From assembly GCA_035610365.1 (NCBI GenBank), contig CM069435.1, forward strand, positions 2,506,001 through 2,570,000: a DNA stretch of 64,000 nt, read 5' to 3'. This DNA is from Aquatica leii. Its lineage: Eukaryota; Arthropoda; Insecta; Coleoptera; Lampyridae. Positions 27,101-37,789 of the stretch are shown in pieces. A program made the translations under genes and the position numbers. The notes beneath the pieces were generated by a model. It searched no databases and had not been told where the DNA came from. It saw only the letters and a program-made list of their open reading frames with translations. Every line of letters begins with the position of its first letter. The stretch's first letter is position 1.

Positions 27101-30100
27101 AGATTCTAAAACTCGCAAAATTGGTTTTAATTATTATTTAAAACTGCAATTTATTCGCACACGTCTTCATACGCACGCGTTCAACACTAAAATAATTAAA
27201 ACCAAATTTAAGTACAACTAGTTAAAATTTACACGTTACAAAACGTGTTTATGACGGACGTTGTTCTTTGGTCACATTTTTCTAATTGTTAAAGAAAAAT
27301 TTTGAAATATTTTAGACAAAATTGACAATTTTAAATAGCAAGTATTGAGGTTATTATTAGTGTTATTATTTTTTCAAAAATGATCAACCAAAAACAAACA
27401 AGAAATACTTTAAAATAATTTACAGCTTGCAGATTCTAAAACTCGCAAAATTGGTTTTAATTATTATTTAAAACTGCAATTAATTCGCACACGTCTTCAT
27501 ACAAACGCGTTCAACACTAAAATAATTAAAACTTAATATAAGTACAACTAGTTAAAATTTACACGTTACAAAACGTGTTTATGACGTACGTTGTTCTTTG
27601 GTCACATTTTTCTAATCGTTAAAGAAAAATTTTGAAATGGATAATACAAAATTGACAATTTTAAATAGCGTATATTGAGGTTATTATTAGTGTTATTATT
27701 TTTTCAAAAAGAAGTAATCAAAAACAAACAAGAAATACTTTAAATTAACTTACACTTTGCAGATTCTAAAACACGCAAAATTGGTTTTAATTATTATTTA
27801 AAAATGCAATTTATTTGCACACGTCTTCATACGAACGCGTTCAAAACTAAACTAAATATAAACAAAGATAAATACAACTAGTTAAAATTTACACGTTACA
27901 AAACGTGTTTATGACGTACGTTGTTCTTTGGTCACATTTTTCTAATCGTTAAAGAAAAATTTTGAAATAATTTAGACAAAATTGACAATTTTAAATAGCA
28001 ATTATTGAGGTTATTATTAGTGTTATTTTTAAAAAAAAAGGCAATCAAAAACAAACAAGAAATACTTTAAATTAACTTACAGTTTGCAGATTCTAAAACT
28101 CGCAAAATTGGTTTTAATTATTATTTAAAACTGCAATTTATTCGCACACGTCTTCATACGCACGCGTTCAACACTAAAATAATTAAAACCAAATTTAAGT
28201 ACAACTAGTTAAAATTTACACGTTACAAAACGTGTTTATGACGGACGTTGTTCTTTGGTCACATTTTTCTAATTGTTAAAGAAAAATTTTGAAATATTTT
28301 AGACAAAATTGACAATTTTAAATAGCAAGTATTGAGGTTATTATTAGTGTTATTATTTTTTCAAAAAAAATCAACCAAAAACAAACAAGAAATACTTTAA
28401 AATAATTTACAGCTTGCAGATTCTAAAACTCGCAAAATTGGTTTTAATTATTATTTAAAACTGCAATTAATTCGCACACGTCTTCATACAAACGCGTTCA
28501 ACACTAAAATAATTAAAACTTAATATAAGTACAACTAGTTAAAATTTACACGTTACAAAACGTGTTTATGACGTACGTTGTTCTTTGGTCACATTTTTCT
28601 AATCGTTAAAGAAAAATTTTGAAATGGATAATACAAAATTGACAATTTTAAATAGCGTATATTGAGGTTATTATTAGTGTTATTATTTTTTCAAAAGAAG
28701 TAATCAAAAACAAACAAGAAATACTTTAAATTAACTTACACTTTGCAGATTCTAAAACACGCAAAATTGGTTTTAATTATTATTTAAAAATGCAATTTAT
28801 TTGCACACGTCTTCATACGAACGCGTTCAAAACTAAACTAAATATAAACAAAGATAAATACAACTAGTTAAAATTTACACGTTACAAAACGTGTTTATGA
28901 CGTACGTTGTTCTTTGGTCACATTTTTCTAATCGTTAAAGAAAAATTTTGAAATGGATAATACAAAATTGACAATTTTAAATAGCGTATATTGAGGTTAT
29001 TATTAGTGTTATTATTTTTTCAAAAAGAAGTAATCAAAAACAAACAAGAAATACTTTAAATTAACTTACAGTTTGCAGATTCTAAAACTCGCAAAATTGG
29101 TTTTAATTATTATTTAAAAATGCAATTTATTTGCACACGTCTTCATATACGAACGCGTTCAAAACTAAACTAAATATAAACAAAGATAAATACAACTAGT
29201 TAAAATTTACACGTTACAAAACGTGTTTATGACGTACGTTGTTCTTTGGTCACATTTTTCTAATCGTTAAAGAAAAATGTTGAAATAATTTAGACAAAAT
29301 TGACAATTTTAAATAGCAATTATTGAGGTTATTATTAGTGTTATTTTTAAAAAAAAAGGCAATCAAAAACAAACAAGAAATACTTTAAATTAACTTACAG
29401 TTTGCAGATTCTAAAACTCGCAAAATTGGTTTTAATTATTATTTAAAACTGCAATTTATTCGCACACGTCTTCATACGCACGCGTTCAACACTAAAATAA
29501 TTAAAACCAAATTTAAGTACAACTAGTTAAAATTTACACGTTACAAAACGTGTTTATGACGGACGTTGTTCTTTGGTCACATTTTTCTAATTGTTAAAGA
29601 AAAATTTTGAAATATTTTAGACAAAATTGACAATTTTAAATAGCAAGTATTGAGGTTATTATTAGTGTTATTATTTTTTCAAAAAAAATCAACCAAAAAC
29701 AAACAAGAAATACTTTAAAATAATTTACAGCTTGCAGATTCTAAAACTCGCAAAATTGGTTTTAATTATTATTTAAAACTGCAATTAATTCGCACACGTC
29801 TTCATACAAACGCGTTCAACACTAAAATAATTAAAACTTAATATAAGTACAACTAGTTAAAATTTACACGTTACAAAACGTGTTTATGACGTACGTTGTT
29901 CTTTGGTCACATTTTTCAAATCGTTAAAGAAAAATTTTGAAATGGATAATACAAAATTGACAATTTTAAATAGCGTATATTGAGGTTATTATTAGTGTTA
30001 TTATTTTTTCAAAAAGAAGTAATCAAAAACAAACAAGAAATACTTTAAATTAACTTACAGTTTGCAGATTCTAAAACTCGCAAAATTGGTTTTAATTATT

Positions 30101-31010
30101 ATTTAAAACTGCAATTTATTCGCACACGTCTTCATACGCACGCGTTCAACACTAAAATAATTAAAACCAAATTTAAGTACAACTAGTTAAAATTTACACG
30201 TTACAAAACGTGTTTATGACGGACGTTGTTCTTTAGTCACATTTTTCTAATCGTTAAAGAAAAATTTTGAAATAATTTAGACAAAATTGACAATTTTAAA
30301 TAGCAATTATTGAGGTTATTATTAGTGTTATTTTTTAAAAAAAAGGCAATCAAAAACAAACAAGAAATACTTTAAATTAACTTACAGTTTGCAGATTCTA
30401 AAACTCGCAAAATTGGTTTCAATTATTATTTAAAACTGCAATTTATTCGCACACGCGTTCAAAACTAAACTAAATATAACCAAAAATAAATACAACTAGT
30501 TAAAATGTACACGTTACAAAACGTGTTTATGACGTACGTTGCTCTTTGGTCACATTTTTCTAATCGTTAAAGTAAAATTTTGAACAATTATTGAGGTTAT
30601 TAGTGTTATTGTTTTTTCAAAAAAAAAAGCAATCAAACACAAACGAAAAATACTTTATAAAATAACTTACTTACACACGTCTTCATACGAACTCGTTCAA
30701 AACTAAACTAATTATAACCAAAAATAAGTACAACTAGTTAAAATTTACACTTTACAAAACGTGTTTATGACGTACTCTAATTTGGTTCACATTTTCTTAA
30801 TCGTTAAAAGAACATTTTGAAATCAATTAAATTCATTTATTAATTATAACTAAAAATTATTTAAAATGTTAGAAATTTTATTGTTTTACTAAATATAAGT
30901 AATCAAAAACAAACATAAATTACTGAAAAGAAACTTACTGTTTGCGATTTCTAAAACGCACACAAATTAATTTTTTTTGTTAATTAAAATTACAATTTAT
31001 TTGCAGACGT
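15105..31010. repeat. 329-bp satellite array with higher-order repeats, about 47 copies
   Basis: Using TGTTCTTTGG as a landmark, successive copies start at 15421, 15751, 16077, 16405, 16730, 17060, 17390 and 17720, so the monomer is 325-330 bp. Three monomer classes are visible: one with GACGGACGTT and ATATTTTAGAC, one with GACGTACGTT and ATGGATAATAC, and one with ACACGCAAAA and CAAAGATAAATAC. They alternate in pairs or triplets; the third class recurs at 21521, 22511, 23495, 25468, 27771 and 28757, at multiples of about 329. Each monomer has the dyads ACACGTTACAAAACGTGT and AAAATTGACAATTTT. Both ends of the array (15.1-15.25 and 30.6-31.0 kb) are more diverged than the core. No coding sequence is seen. 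Confidence 0.95.
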
Positions 31011-31139
31011 GGTGTATACATATATAAGTAAGCGAGTTTATTGTGTTGATAATAGGTCGAAGAGGAATATTAGGCTTATAAATTTTAGGTAATTCTTAAA
31101 ATCGAGGATATTTATAATCTTTAAGTATTAAAAGATATT

Positions 31140-31375
31140 TATTGGCTTTATTAATTCAGGGCTTTTTTATAAGTTTTGAAAGTCATCTTTCATTAGATAA
31201 AGAAGAATCTTTGGCAATTATTTTATACGACCCGTCTGAGAGAAGATTGTAGACTTTGTTGTGATAGTATTCTTTGCTCTTGTGGTCGTGTGTATATAGG
31301 AAAAACGGGTAGAAGTGTATGAGTTCGTATTGAGGAACATCAAAGATGTAGTTTTTATCGTTCCTTTTTTTTTTA
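31140..31375 (+). pseudogene. Penelope-like element fragment, GIY-YIG endonuclease end
   Basis: From 31,260 the + strand reads CDSILCSCGRVYIGKTGRSV, a stop, then VRIEEHQRC. This is the cysteine-rich entry, the GIY-YIG core (VYIGKTGR) and the downstream R..EH of the endonuclease domain found in Penelope-like retroelements. Upstream codons in another frame (about 31,180-31,250) read like the linker before it, so there is at least one frameshift plus the in-frame TGA after SV. Only the C-terminal part is present, with no reverse transcriptase beside it. The fragment is embedded among satellite and 442-bp-unit pieces. The 92-codon - strand frame overlapping it is its antisense shadow. Confidence 0.75.
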
Positions 31376-31439
31376 TTTGCTAAGCTATTTAAAAACATGT
31401 TTGTAAACAACACTGATCTGATGTTGACTAGAATTATTG

Positions 31440-31985
31440 AGAAGTTAAGTTTAATTTTCACTAAAAATTTAAAGTTTTTACGATATTTAGTACGTTCTCT
31501 GATTTGCTTGGAAGTTTGAACAACAATAAAAAATTTATAGCAATTATTTATTCAGTGTATTAAAAATTAAAACATGTATTTAACAATTATAATGAATTGT
31601 CTTTTTAAATGGATTTTGTAAATAATTTTTTTCTTAAATTTAGTAGCCATCTACCTCATAGCACCTGAACTAAATAAAAGTATTATTAAATTCATTTTTC
31701 ACCTTGTGAATAATGGCTGAACTAAAAGCGACTTAAAAGTTTTTAATTCATCCGCTTAGATGGCAGCACACAAAACAAATTTTAAATTTGAATAATTTTG
31801 CTTTTTAAATTATAATTGTAACGACTAAATAATATAGTTTTACCTAAAATAGGTTTTTAATAGTTAAATTTACAACTGAGGTTACACTTTAAGAAGTTAA
31901 GTTTAATATTTACTGAAAATCTAAAGTTTTTACGATCTCGTACGTTCTCTGATTTGCTTCAAAGTTTATACAACAACCAAAAATT
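31440..31985 (-). repeat. 442-bp-type repeat unit, dispersed reverse copy
   Basis: Contains AGCCATCTACC, CACCTTGTGAATAATGGCTG, CGCTTAGATGGCAGCACAC, GAGGTTACACTTTAAGAAG and CGTTCTCTGATTTGCTTC, the same landmarks in the same order as 13,340-13,875. Confidence 0.75.
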
Positions 31986-32155
31986 TATATAATTATTATT
32001 TGCAATTGCAATTTACTCGCACACGTCTTTATACAAAAGCGTTCAAAATTAAACTAGTTTAAAACCAAAGATAAGTATAATTAGGTTGAATTTACACGTT
32101 TTCAAAACATGTTTATGATCTTACATTGCTTTTTGGTTGCATTTTCCTAATTGAC
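31986..32155. repeat. Diverged partial 329-bp satellite monomer
   Basis: CAATTTACTCGCACACGTC, GCGTTCAAAATTAAACT and TTACACGTTTTCAAAACATG correspond to the monomer of the main array but with many substitutions. An ancestral or degenerating copy outside the array. Confidence 0.7.
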
Positions 32156-32159
32156 TGAT

Positions 32160-32400
32160 GCTCGCTTCAATGTTGGAAATAATGTCCTCAACAGGAATTC
32201 TTGAAGGAGCAACAGCAAAATCCAAACCTTTGGACAAAACAGAACGATGCGTATCGGATAGTTGATAAGAGCTTAAATTAACAACCAGTTTATCATTTTT
32301 ATAATCAATGTTTTTATATGAATTTCTAACCTGTTTGTTAAATAAATTATTAAATTTACTTATCTATGGTGGTTTTCCTTTAGACCTTCGAGCAAATGCT
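32160..32400 (-). pseudogene. Penelope-like element fragment, N-terminal region of the RT polyprotein
   Basis: On the - strand the sequence reads KLVVNLSSYQLSDTHRSVLS, then KGLDFAVAPSRIPVED and IISNIEASIS. This NLS...L...LSKGLDFA..P..IP..D block is typical of the region before the reverse transcriptase palm in Penelope-like elements. The open frame is about 60 codons and ends where diverged satellite begins; the RT and endonuclease are missing. Its orientation is opposite to the endonuclease fragment at 31,260, so the two are probably separate insertions, or one element rearranged by inversion. Confidence 0.7.
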
Positions 32401-32483
32401 GTAGCTAAATAAACTTGCGCCTATTATCTAGTTATTGTTTTTAGTTACCTTAGTTTTACAATTGTCAAATTAATTTAATTTTG

Positions 32484-32516
32484 TCTGACGAAGTACTTAG
32501 ACCAAGTTCGAAAGCT
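32484..32516 (+). other. CTGACGA / CGAAA stem-loop, possible Penelope-associated hammerhead-like motif
   Basis: CTGACGA is followed by a short imperfect hairpin (ACTT ... AAGT) and CGAAAG, the order of the hammerhead core. The stem is weak. A better example of the same layout lies at 63,712-63,740 in the third Penelope-like copy. The call is tentative and rests on its position beside Penelope-like coding sequence. Confidence 0.3.
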
Positions 32517-32559
32517 TGCATTTAAATTGTTCTTAATAAATACACCAATTACCCTAAAA

Positions 32560-32960
32560 ATGTCTTTAATTTTAATTATTATTTAAAATTGCAATTTACC
32601 CGCACACGTCTTTATACAAAAGCGTTCAAAACTAAACTAATTTAAAACCAAAGATAAGTATAACTACACAGGTTGAATTTACACGTTATAAAACGTGTTT
32701 GCGATCTCACGTAGCTTTTTGCTCGCATTTTCCTAATCGTTAAAGAAAAATTTGAAATCGATAAATAAAAACTGACAATTTTAACTAGCAATTATTTAGA
32801 TTATTATTAGTGTTATTGTTTTATCAAATATAAGCAATCAAAGACAAACACAAAACACTGAAAACTCGCAAAAATGTATTTTATTTATTATTTAAAATTG
32901 TAATTTACTCGCACACGTCTTTATACAAACGCGTTCAAAACTAATCTAAAACTAAATTTA
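32560..32960. repeat. Diverged 329-bp satellite monomer
   Basis: About one full monomer plus part of a second: CAATTTACCCGCACACGTC, TACACGTTATAAAACGTGTT, AATTATTTAGATTATTATTA and a second CGCACACGTC near 32,911. Divergence is much higher than inside the array. Confidence 0.75.
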
Positions 32961-32989
32961 TAGCAATTATTTGTTTTAATTTAGTGCAT

Positions 32990-33448
32990 TAACAATTTTA
33001 TTTAACAATTACAATAAATTGTAGTCTTTTTAAATCGATTTTGTTAATAATAATTTTTTCTTAAACTGTGTCGCCATCTACCCAATAGTATCTGAACTTA
33101 ATGTAACTACTATTGTTTTACATTTTCACCTGGTGAATAGTGGCTGAACTAAAAGAGATTTTAAAGTTCATAATTTATCCGCTTAGATGGCAACACACAT
33201 AAAAAAATTTTAATTTTAATAATTTTTTTTTCTAAATTACAATTGTAACTACTAAACAATATATTTTCGACTTAAATATGTTTTAATAGTTAAATTTACA
33301 ACTAAGGTTACACTTTAAGAACTTAAGTTTAATATTGACTGAAAATTTAAAGTTTTTATGATTTCTAGTACGTTCTCTGATTTGCTGAAAAGTTTAAGCA
33401 ACAACAAAAAATTTATAACAATTATTTGTTTTAATTCAGTGTATTAAC
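32990..33448 (-). repeat. 442-bp-type repeat unit, dispersed reverse copy
   Basis: Same landmarks as the other dispersed copies (CGCCATCTACCC, CACCTGGTGAATAGTGGCTG, GCTTAGATGGCAACACAC). It ends directly at the gypsy LTR edge at 33,449. Confidence 0.75.
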
Positions 33449-33724
33449 TGTTATATCGTAGTTTGCAATAAATAAATATCGTTATTTATTTAAACGTTTA
33501 ATAACTAAAAGTTATAAAAGATCAAAACGTAAAGAATAACTGATTATTTGTTATAATTAGTTACACTCAGTCACATATTTTCATATATATGCGAAATGAT
33601 CAATATTACACTATTTTTATACCGTTTGGGTTTATTACTGACTCGCTTAGGTCTAGTACTAAAATTAGTTACAACTTTCTCAGTATTCAGATTTGCATGC
33701 ACATAAAACTGATTTACTTGGGTT

Positions 33725-34780
33725 TCAGTTACCAAAGGTGTTACTATTTGGTTCTACAGAAGAAGTAAAATTGTTAGAACTATTAACTATAATGGTCTTT
33801 GGAACGTTATAGGACGGACTAAAATTAGTTGGAAAAGCTTCAGTTTTGTTTTGATTAAGACTTTTTGTCGAATTACTTTTTACCTGGTTCAAATGTCTTC
33901 TCCAAATTTCTCCGAAGTCTAATTTACATAGATAGTTTTTCTTACCCAAAGATTTAATTATAGTAGCTTTGATCCAAGCAGATTTATTTACATCTTTATA
34001 GTCGCGCACTATTACTCTATCCTTTTCGAAAAACTTTTCTATACTCTTTTGTTTCTAAAATTTTGATTTGAATTTATTATTTTAGAATCTGTATTTGGTA
34101 ACAGTAAGTCAAAACAATGTTCTTGTTTTTTTTCAACATTATTAGTGATGGGCAATCTCCTGTGGTACAATGCTTTGAATTTCTGTATTGCAGTAAATAT
34201 CTATTTATTCTCTATTAAGGAAGCTTTTTTTTAAAAGATTTTACTGCGTTCTCGGCTTGGCCGATTGTTGCTGAATGGTGTGGAGACATCGTGCTGTGTT
34301 TAATGCCATTTTGTTTTAAAAAATCATTTAACTTGTCAGATATCAGTTGCGGCCCATTGTCCGACACAACAAATTTTGGTAATCCTTACCTAGCAAATGT
34401 TTCTCTGAGTTTCTTTATTGTTAACTCGGAAGTGATATTACCCATTTCAAGAATCTCGGGTCATTTGCCCGTTGGTCTATACCATGATATAATTAAACTT
34501 TGTTTTGGGTCAAGTGAAGTTAAATTGCATGCTTACATGCATACAATTTTTGCTTCTTCTGGCCACCAAAATTATGAACGCAAAATTGACTTCATTTTTA
34601 CAATTCCCCTATGTGAACTATGTAGTTCCATTAAAATATTTTTTCTTAGCTTTTTGTAGTTTTGTTGTTGTTCCGACGAAATTTCTGTTTTTCTTATTGC
34701 AAACGGTGAAAGTTGTTCTTCGAGCTTTTCTGCCCAACCAGTCTGAACATAACGTAATACTTTTGAAAGCACAGGATCTT
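33725..34780 (-). pseudogene. Gypsy integrase (broken)
   Basis: From N to C on the - strand: the zinc-binding H2C2 region around 34,572-34,640 (LMELHSSHRGIVKMKSILRS), preceded by the connector VLRYVQTGWAEKL; the DDE core with KFVVSDNGPQLIS near 34,345-34,385 and ATIGQAEN near 34,249-34,275, giving the second D and the E; and the C-terminal domain at 33,725-34,009 with SAWIKATIIKSLGKKNYLCK and RRHLNQVK, the GPY/F-type fold that ends in RRHxxQ. The parts lie in different frames with stops between them. An intact protein would insert the cDNA into the genome. The + strand frames here (34,291-34,807) are antisense shadows. Confidence 0.85.
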
Positions 34781-34793
34781 GCCTGGTTTCAAT

Positions 34794-35320
34794 TTACACC
34801 GTGTTAGAATTTATGTGCTCCGGTAAACCTTCTTCTAGAACCATGTTAGATACGTAGAACATAAGTTTTCGGGTTTCAGAGAAAACACGTTCCCTTCTTG
34901 CAGACGCCATTTGCGTTTTTACACTACACAACGAAATTAACGGTTTATGATCCGTCTTCTTATTCTTAATGAGCCATCGTGCTTCAGACTTGGTACTATA
35001 CGTGTTCCCCACTCATTTATTTGAATTTGGAAAATAATTCCTTGCTGTTGTAATCTTTCTAGTTCAACCTGCACTTTAGGGCATAAAGCAAACGGTACAA
35101 TCCTAGCTTTAAACTTTAAATAGGAATGACTTTTGGTTTTAAAAATATTTGAAATGTTTTTAACTGAAAACACCCTATTCAGCAATAAAAAACCAAGGGG
35201 AGTTATTAAATTCCCTGTGCAATTTCTTAATACAACATTGTTGTTTCTCACTGTGCATTTATACAAATATTTATTGCAAAATCTACTTGAAATAACTGAG
35301 ACGCCTGCACCGGTGTCCAA
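34794..35320 (-). pseudogene. Gypsy protease / RT stub fused to the RNase H tail
   Basis: The frame starting at 35,320 opens with DTGAGVSVIS, the catalytic DTGA of the retroviral-type aspartic protease. It runs into the RT N-terminus (VPFALCPKVQVELERLQQQG, then SLKHDGSLRI). Where the RT fingers and palm should follow, the sequence jumps at about 34,960-34,975 to the RNase H end (KTDHKPLISLCSVK). The whole polymerase core, including the expected YxDD, is absent, so this copy could not reverse-transcribe itself. The protease itself also looks shortened before the RT start. Confidence 0.8.
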
Positions 35321-35356
35321 TTACACATCTAATGATATGATGAAAAGTGTCATGTT

Positions 35357-35850
35357 TTAAGTTATTTGACTGATTGCTTTTGTGTAATTCTTTCTGACTG
35401 CCAATTTAATTTGCCTGCCCAAAGTTACATAGTTCGCTTCTTCGGTTAACCTGTCACGGATAGGTCCCGGTTTCATACTACTCACAAACTTGCCTTTATT
35501 AATGTCTTTTAAAGCAAAACCAATTTCACAATTAATAGATAAGTATTTATCTTGCAATCCATTGTTTAACTATTTCACCTTCCTTTTGTCTGGCTTCATA
35601 AAACTATACGTTTACGAAAAAAAACTAGTTGATGTTGAATAATAATTTTTTAATAAGGAAATTAATTCTTCATACGTTTTCTCCTTTGGCAGTTTAGGTG
35701 TGCATCAATCCCTTGAGGTTTTGTATGCAACCTATCCAATTACACTTAGTAATGCAAACACCCTCCTTGTATCTTGTGTAACATCTTGGATACTATTGAC
35801 ATCGAAAAATTGTTCAAGTTGATCTTGATACAAGATCCATGCTATCCTTG
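35357..35850 (-). pseudogene. gag: Gypsy gag remnant, second copy
   Basis: The - strand reads NCEIGFALKDINKGKFVSSM followed by KPGPIRDRLTEEANYVTLGR, closely related to the copy at 13,890-14,628. Upstream sequence to about 35,850 continues in other frames (rc of 35,570-35,800). The zinc-knuckle part is not seen before the protease begins at 35,320, so gag is truncated at its C-terminus. Confidence 0.75.
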
Positions 35851-35960
35851 TCACCAAATGTTATGTCGTAGTCTGCAATAAATAAATATTGTTTTATTAA
35901 ATATTTAATAACTAAAAGTTACAAAAGATCAAAACGTATTTTTATACATATGTAGCGCAA

Positions 35961-36899
35961 CTCAGGTAATTTAGATAAGAGAAGAGCGCGCTAACAAACA
36001 ATATAAGAAATCAATCAAACAATTAGAAAAATTGTCAAAATTGGTCAATTAACTTCCGATGTCAGGGATGCCAAATAGTTTGATTTTAAGACTAAACTAT
36101 TAAAGTCTTATCTGAAAGAAAAAGTTACACAGGAAAAATTCATTGATTCAATTTTAAAAGATAGTCTTATATTCAAAACAAAACAACAAAAACAATAAGG
36201 TAAAACTTATTTCGGTTACTTAAAACTAAGAAGATAAATTTTCAATATTTAGTTAATTAAACTTAAGACTAAGATAATACCGGTATTTCTTTACAACTAA
36301 GAGAGACAATTTTAATTAAGCTACTTTAAATATTTGCAGTAGGCAAATGTAATTTTGATATTAATTAGAGAAATTTTATTCTTTTGCATTTATATTTAAT
36401 AAGTGACGTTTAAATATGTTATTTTGTAAGAAGAAAACCAAGTTTGTTGACAAAGCAGTCTTTAATCAACGAAAGGAATGTAGATAAAACTTAACTCACG
36501 CATACGGATCGAATTTCCAATTGAATGCAGTTGAAACAGGCGGATGGCCTTGGGAAATTTTCCATCAAAAATTTAGGAGTAATGTATATTTTCTTCACGA
36601 AAATCGATTTGGATAATTGGCATTGACGGTGTTATTCATACACCAAATCCACTCAAATTATTATAGGTAACGATAATTTCATTTAAAGATAAAATCGGTA
36701 CCCAAAAAAAAAGTCTAAAACAAATAGAAACTGGGAATTAGATAAACCCAACAAAATAGAAATGAAAGACATACCTGTATTATTAACACAGACTTTTTAA
36801 ATAACGATAATGTAGATATAAGGTAAGATAAAAAAAATTACATGGCTTCCAAGTGCCACGCAAGTCAAACGCTACATACTCGTCAAGTGCTGAGTAATG
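35961..36899. other. AT-rich region without a recognisable gene
   Basis: The stretch near 36,040-36,190 on the + strand reads as a lysine-rich open segment (TSDVRDAK, a stop, then FDFKTKLLKSYLKEK) that could be a worn-out retroelement Gag. I cannot assign it. Nothing else is recognised. Confidence 0.4.
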
Positions 36900-36907
36900 A
36901 ATGAAAC

Positions 36908-37411
36908 CAGCGGTGCCAGAAAATCTTTCTTCGAAGTAACAAAAATGCTCAGAAAAAGTAACAAATCGGATTGAAACGTAACAAACTGTAATTATCGTTC
37001 CGTAGGTATCTATAATGCGCAATTTTACGCCATCTATCGGAAAGATAAAAAAGTCACCTGAATATAAACAGCATATAAACTGATATAAACTAAGAGGATA
37101 GAATGAAACTGTCCACACTTGATGAATGTAACAGAAATCTGTATTATCATTCTTCGATCGCTTATAGATAGTTCTGTGGTTACTATAGACGCTATAAGAT
37201 AATAGATATATGTGATAGATTTAACATTATCTTTGGATCTAACTATATATGCATGGTAACTGATTGCGCAGATGCAGAGATAGCATTTTAAATTTAATAT
37301 AATTTCTTTTGTTATTTAAAAACGTAACAAAACCATAAAAGGTGTAACAGTGTAACAAATGTTTAGGAAAAGTAACAGATTTGTTACAAATGTAACAAAC
37401 TGGCATCGCTG
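36908..37411. mobile_element. hAT-type non-autonomous element (504 bp) with 8-bp target duplication
   Basis: Left terminus CAGCGGTGCCAG and right terminus CTGGCATCGCTG form a 12-bp inverted repeat with one mismatch, of the hAT form CAGNGNTGCC. The element is flanked by a perfect 8-bp direct repeat AATGAAAC at 36,900-36,907 and 37,412-37,419, the target-site length of hAT transposons. Subterminal GTAACAAA-type words repeat many times on both sides. Frames of 71-111 codons across it have no transposase motifs, so it is a MITE that depends on a transposase made elsewhere. Confidence 0.9.
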
Positions 37412-37544
37412 AATGAAACTCAAGATGCCAACGCCTTAAAAGGTGAGCCTCCACAAAATAAAAGTAAAGGAAGGTTTACACGCAAATTTTAATTAAATAA
37501 TACAAATAATTTAAAATCAAATAGTAACAGTAACGGAAACGTTA

Positions 37545-37608
37545 CACATATGCGAAACGATCGCTACTTCACTACATTAACAATTATATTTAACATATTT
37601 AACCAGTG
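37545..37608 (-). mobile_element. Gypsy LTR fragment
   Basis: CATATGCGAAACGATCGCTA and the following TTAACAATTATATTTAAC resemble the inner part of the LTR at 14,720-14,790. Only about 60 bp remain, ending where a hAT-type end begins. Confidence 0.5.
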
Positions 37609-37609
37609 G

Positions 37610-37785
37610 CGGCTTCTCCATTAGGTCAATTGGTCAATGACCTTCTAAAAAATAAGAAAAGTATTTTATATACTTTAAAACTACATAAAATTTGCGTTTA
37701 AATCAGATTATCAGCGTTTGAATTTCATTTTAAACGCAACAGATACGAAAGCTTACGAATTTACCCTAGGCTGACACGAAAATCG
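37610..37785 (+). mobile_element. hAT-type 5' end fragment
   Basis: CAGTGGCGGCTTCTCCATTA followed by GGTCAATTGGTCAATGACC resembles the left end of hAT elements (CAGTGGCGG...). I could not find a matching right end, so this is a truncated end piece adjoining the tandem array. Confidence 0.4.
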
Positions 37786-37789
37786 ATGT

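Larger units (their letters stand above)
33449..35960 (-). mobile_element. Internally deleted Ty3/gypsy retrotransposon
   Basis: Read on the - strand the order is LTR edge (35,859), primer-binding-like TTTGGTGAC, gag, protease, start of RT, end of RNase H, integrase, then a second LTR edge (33,449, TGTTATATCGTAG). Both LTR edges share GCAATAAATAAATAT and TTTAATAACTAAAA. The catalytic core of the reverse transcriptase is missing. Numerous stops and frameshifts make the copy inactive. It is the better-preserved of two gypsy copies in the window. Confidence 0.8.

Noticed and set aside
15105..31010. A CENP-B box in the 329-bp satellite
   Set aside because: The monomer has no CGGG, which the box requires.
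31183..31461. 92-codon - strand frame
   Set aside because: It is antisense to the Penelope GIY-YIG fragment, which is supported by specific motifs.
34291..34807. Two + strand frames of 100-122 codons
   Set aside because: Both are antisense to the gypsy integrase and RNase H remnants.
36842..37492. A host reading frame (MASKCHASQTLHTRQVLSNE) interrupted by the hAT MITE
   Set aside because: When the element and one target copy are removed the frame meets a TGA immediately at the insertion site, so the apparent continuation is false.
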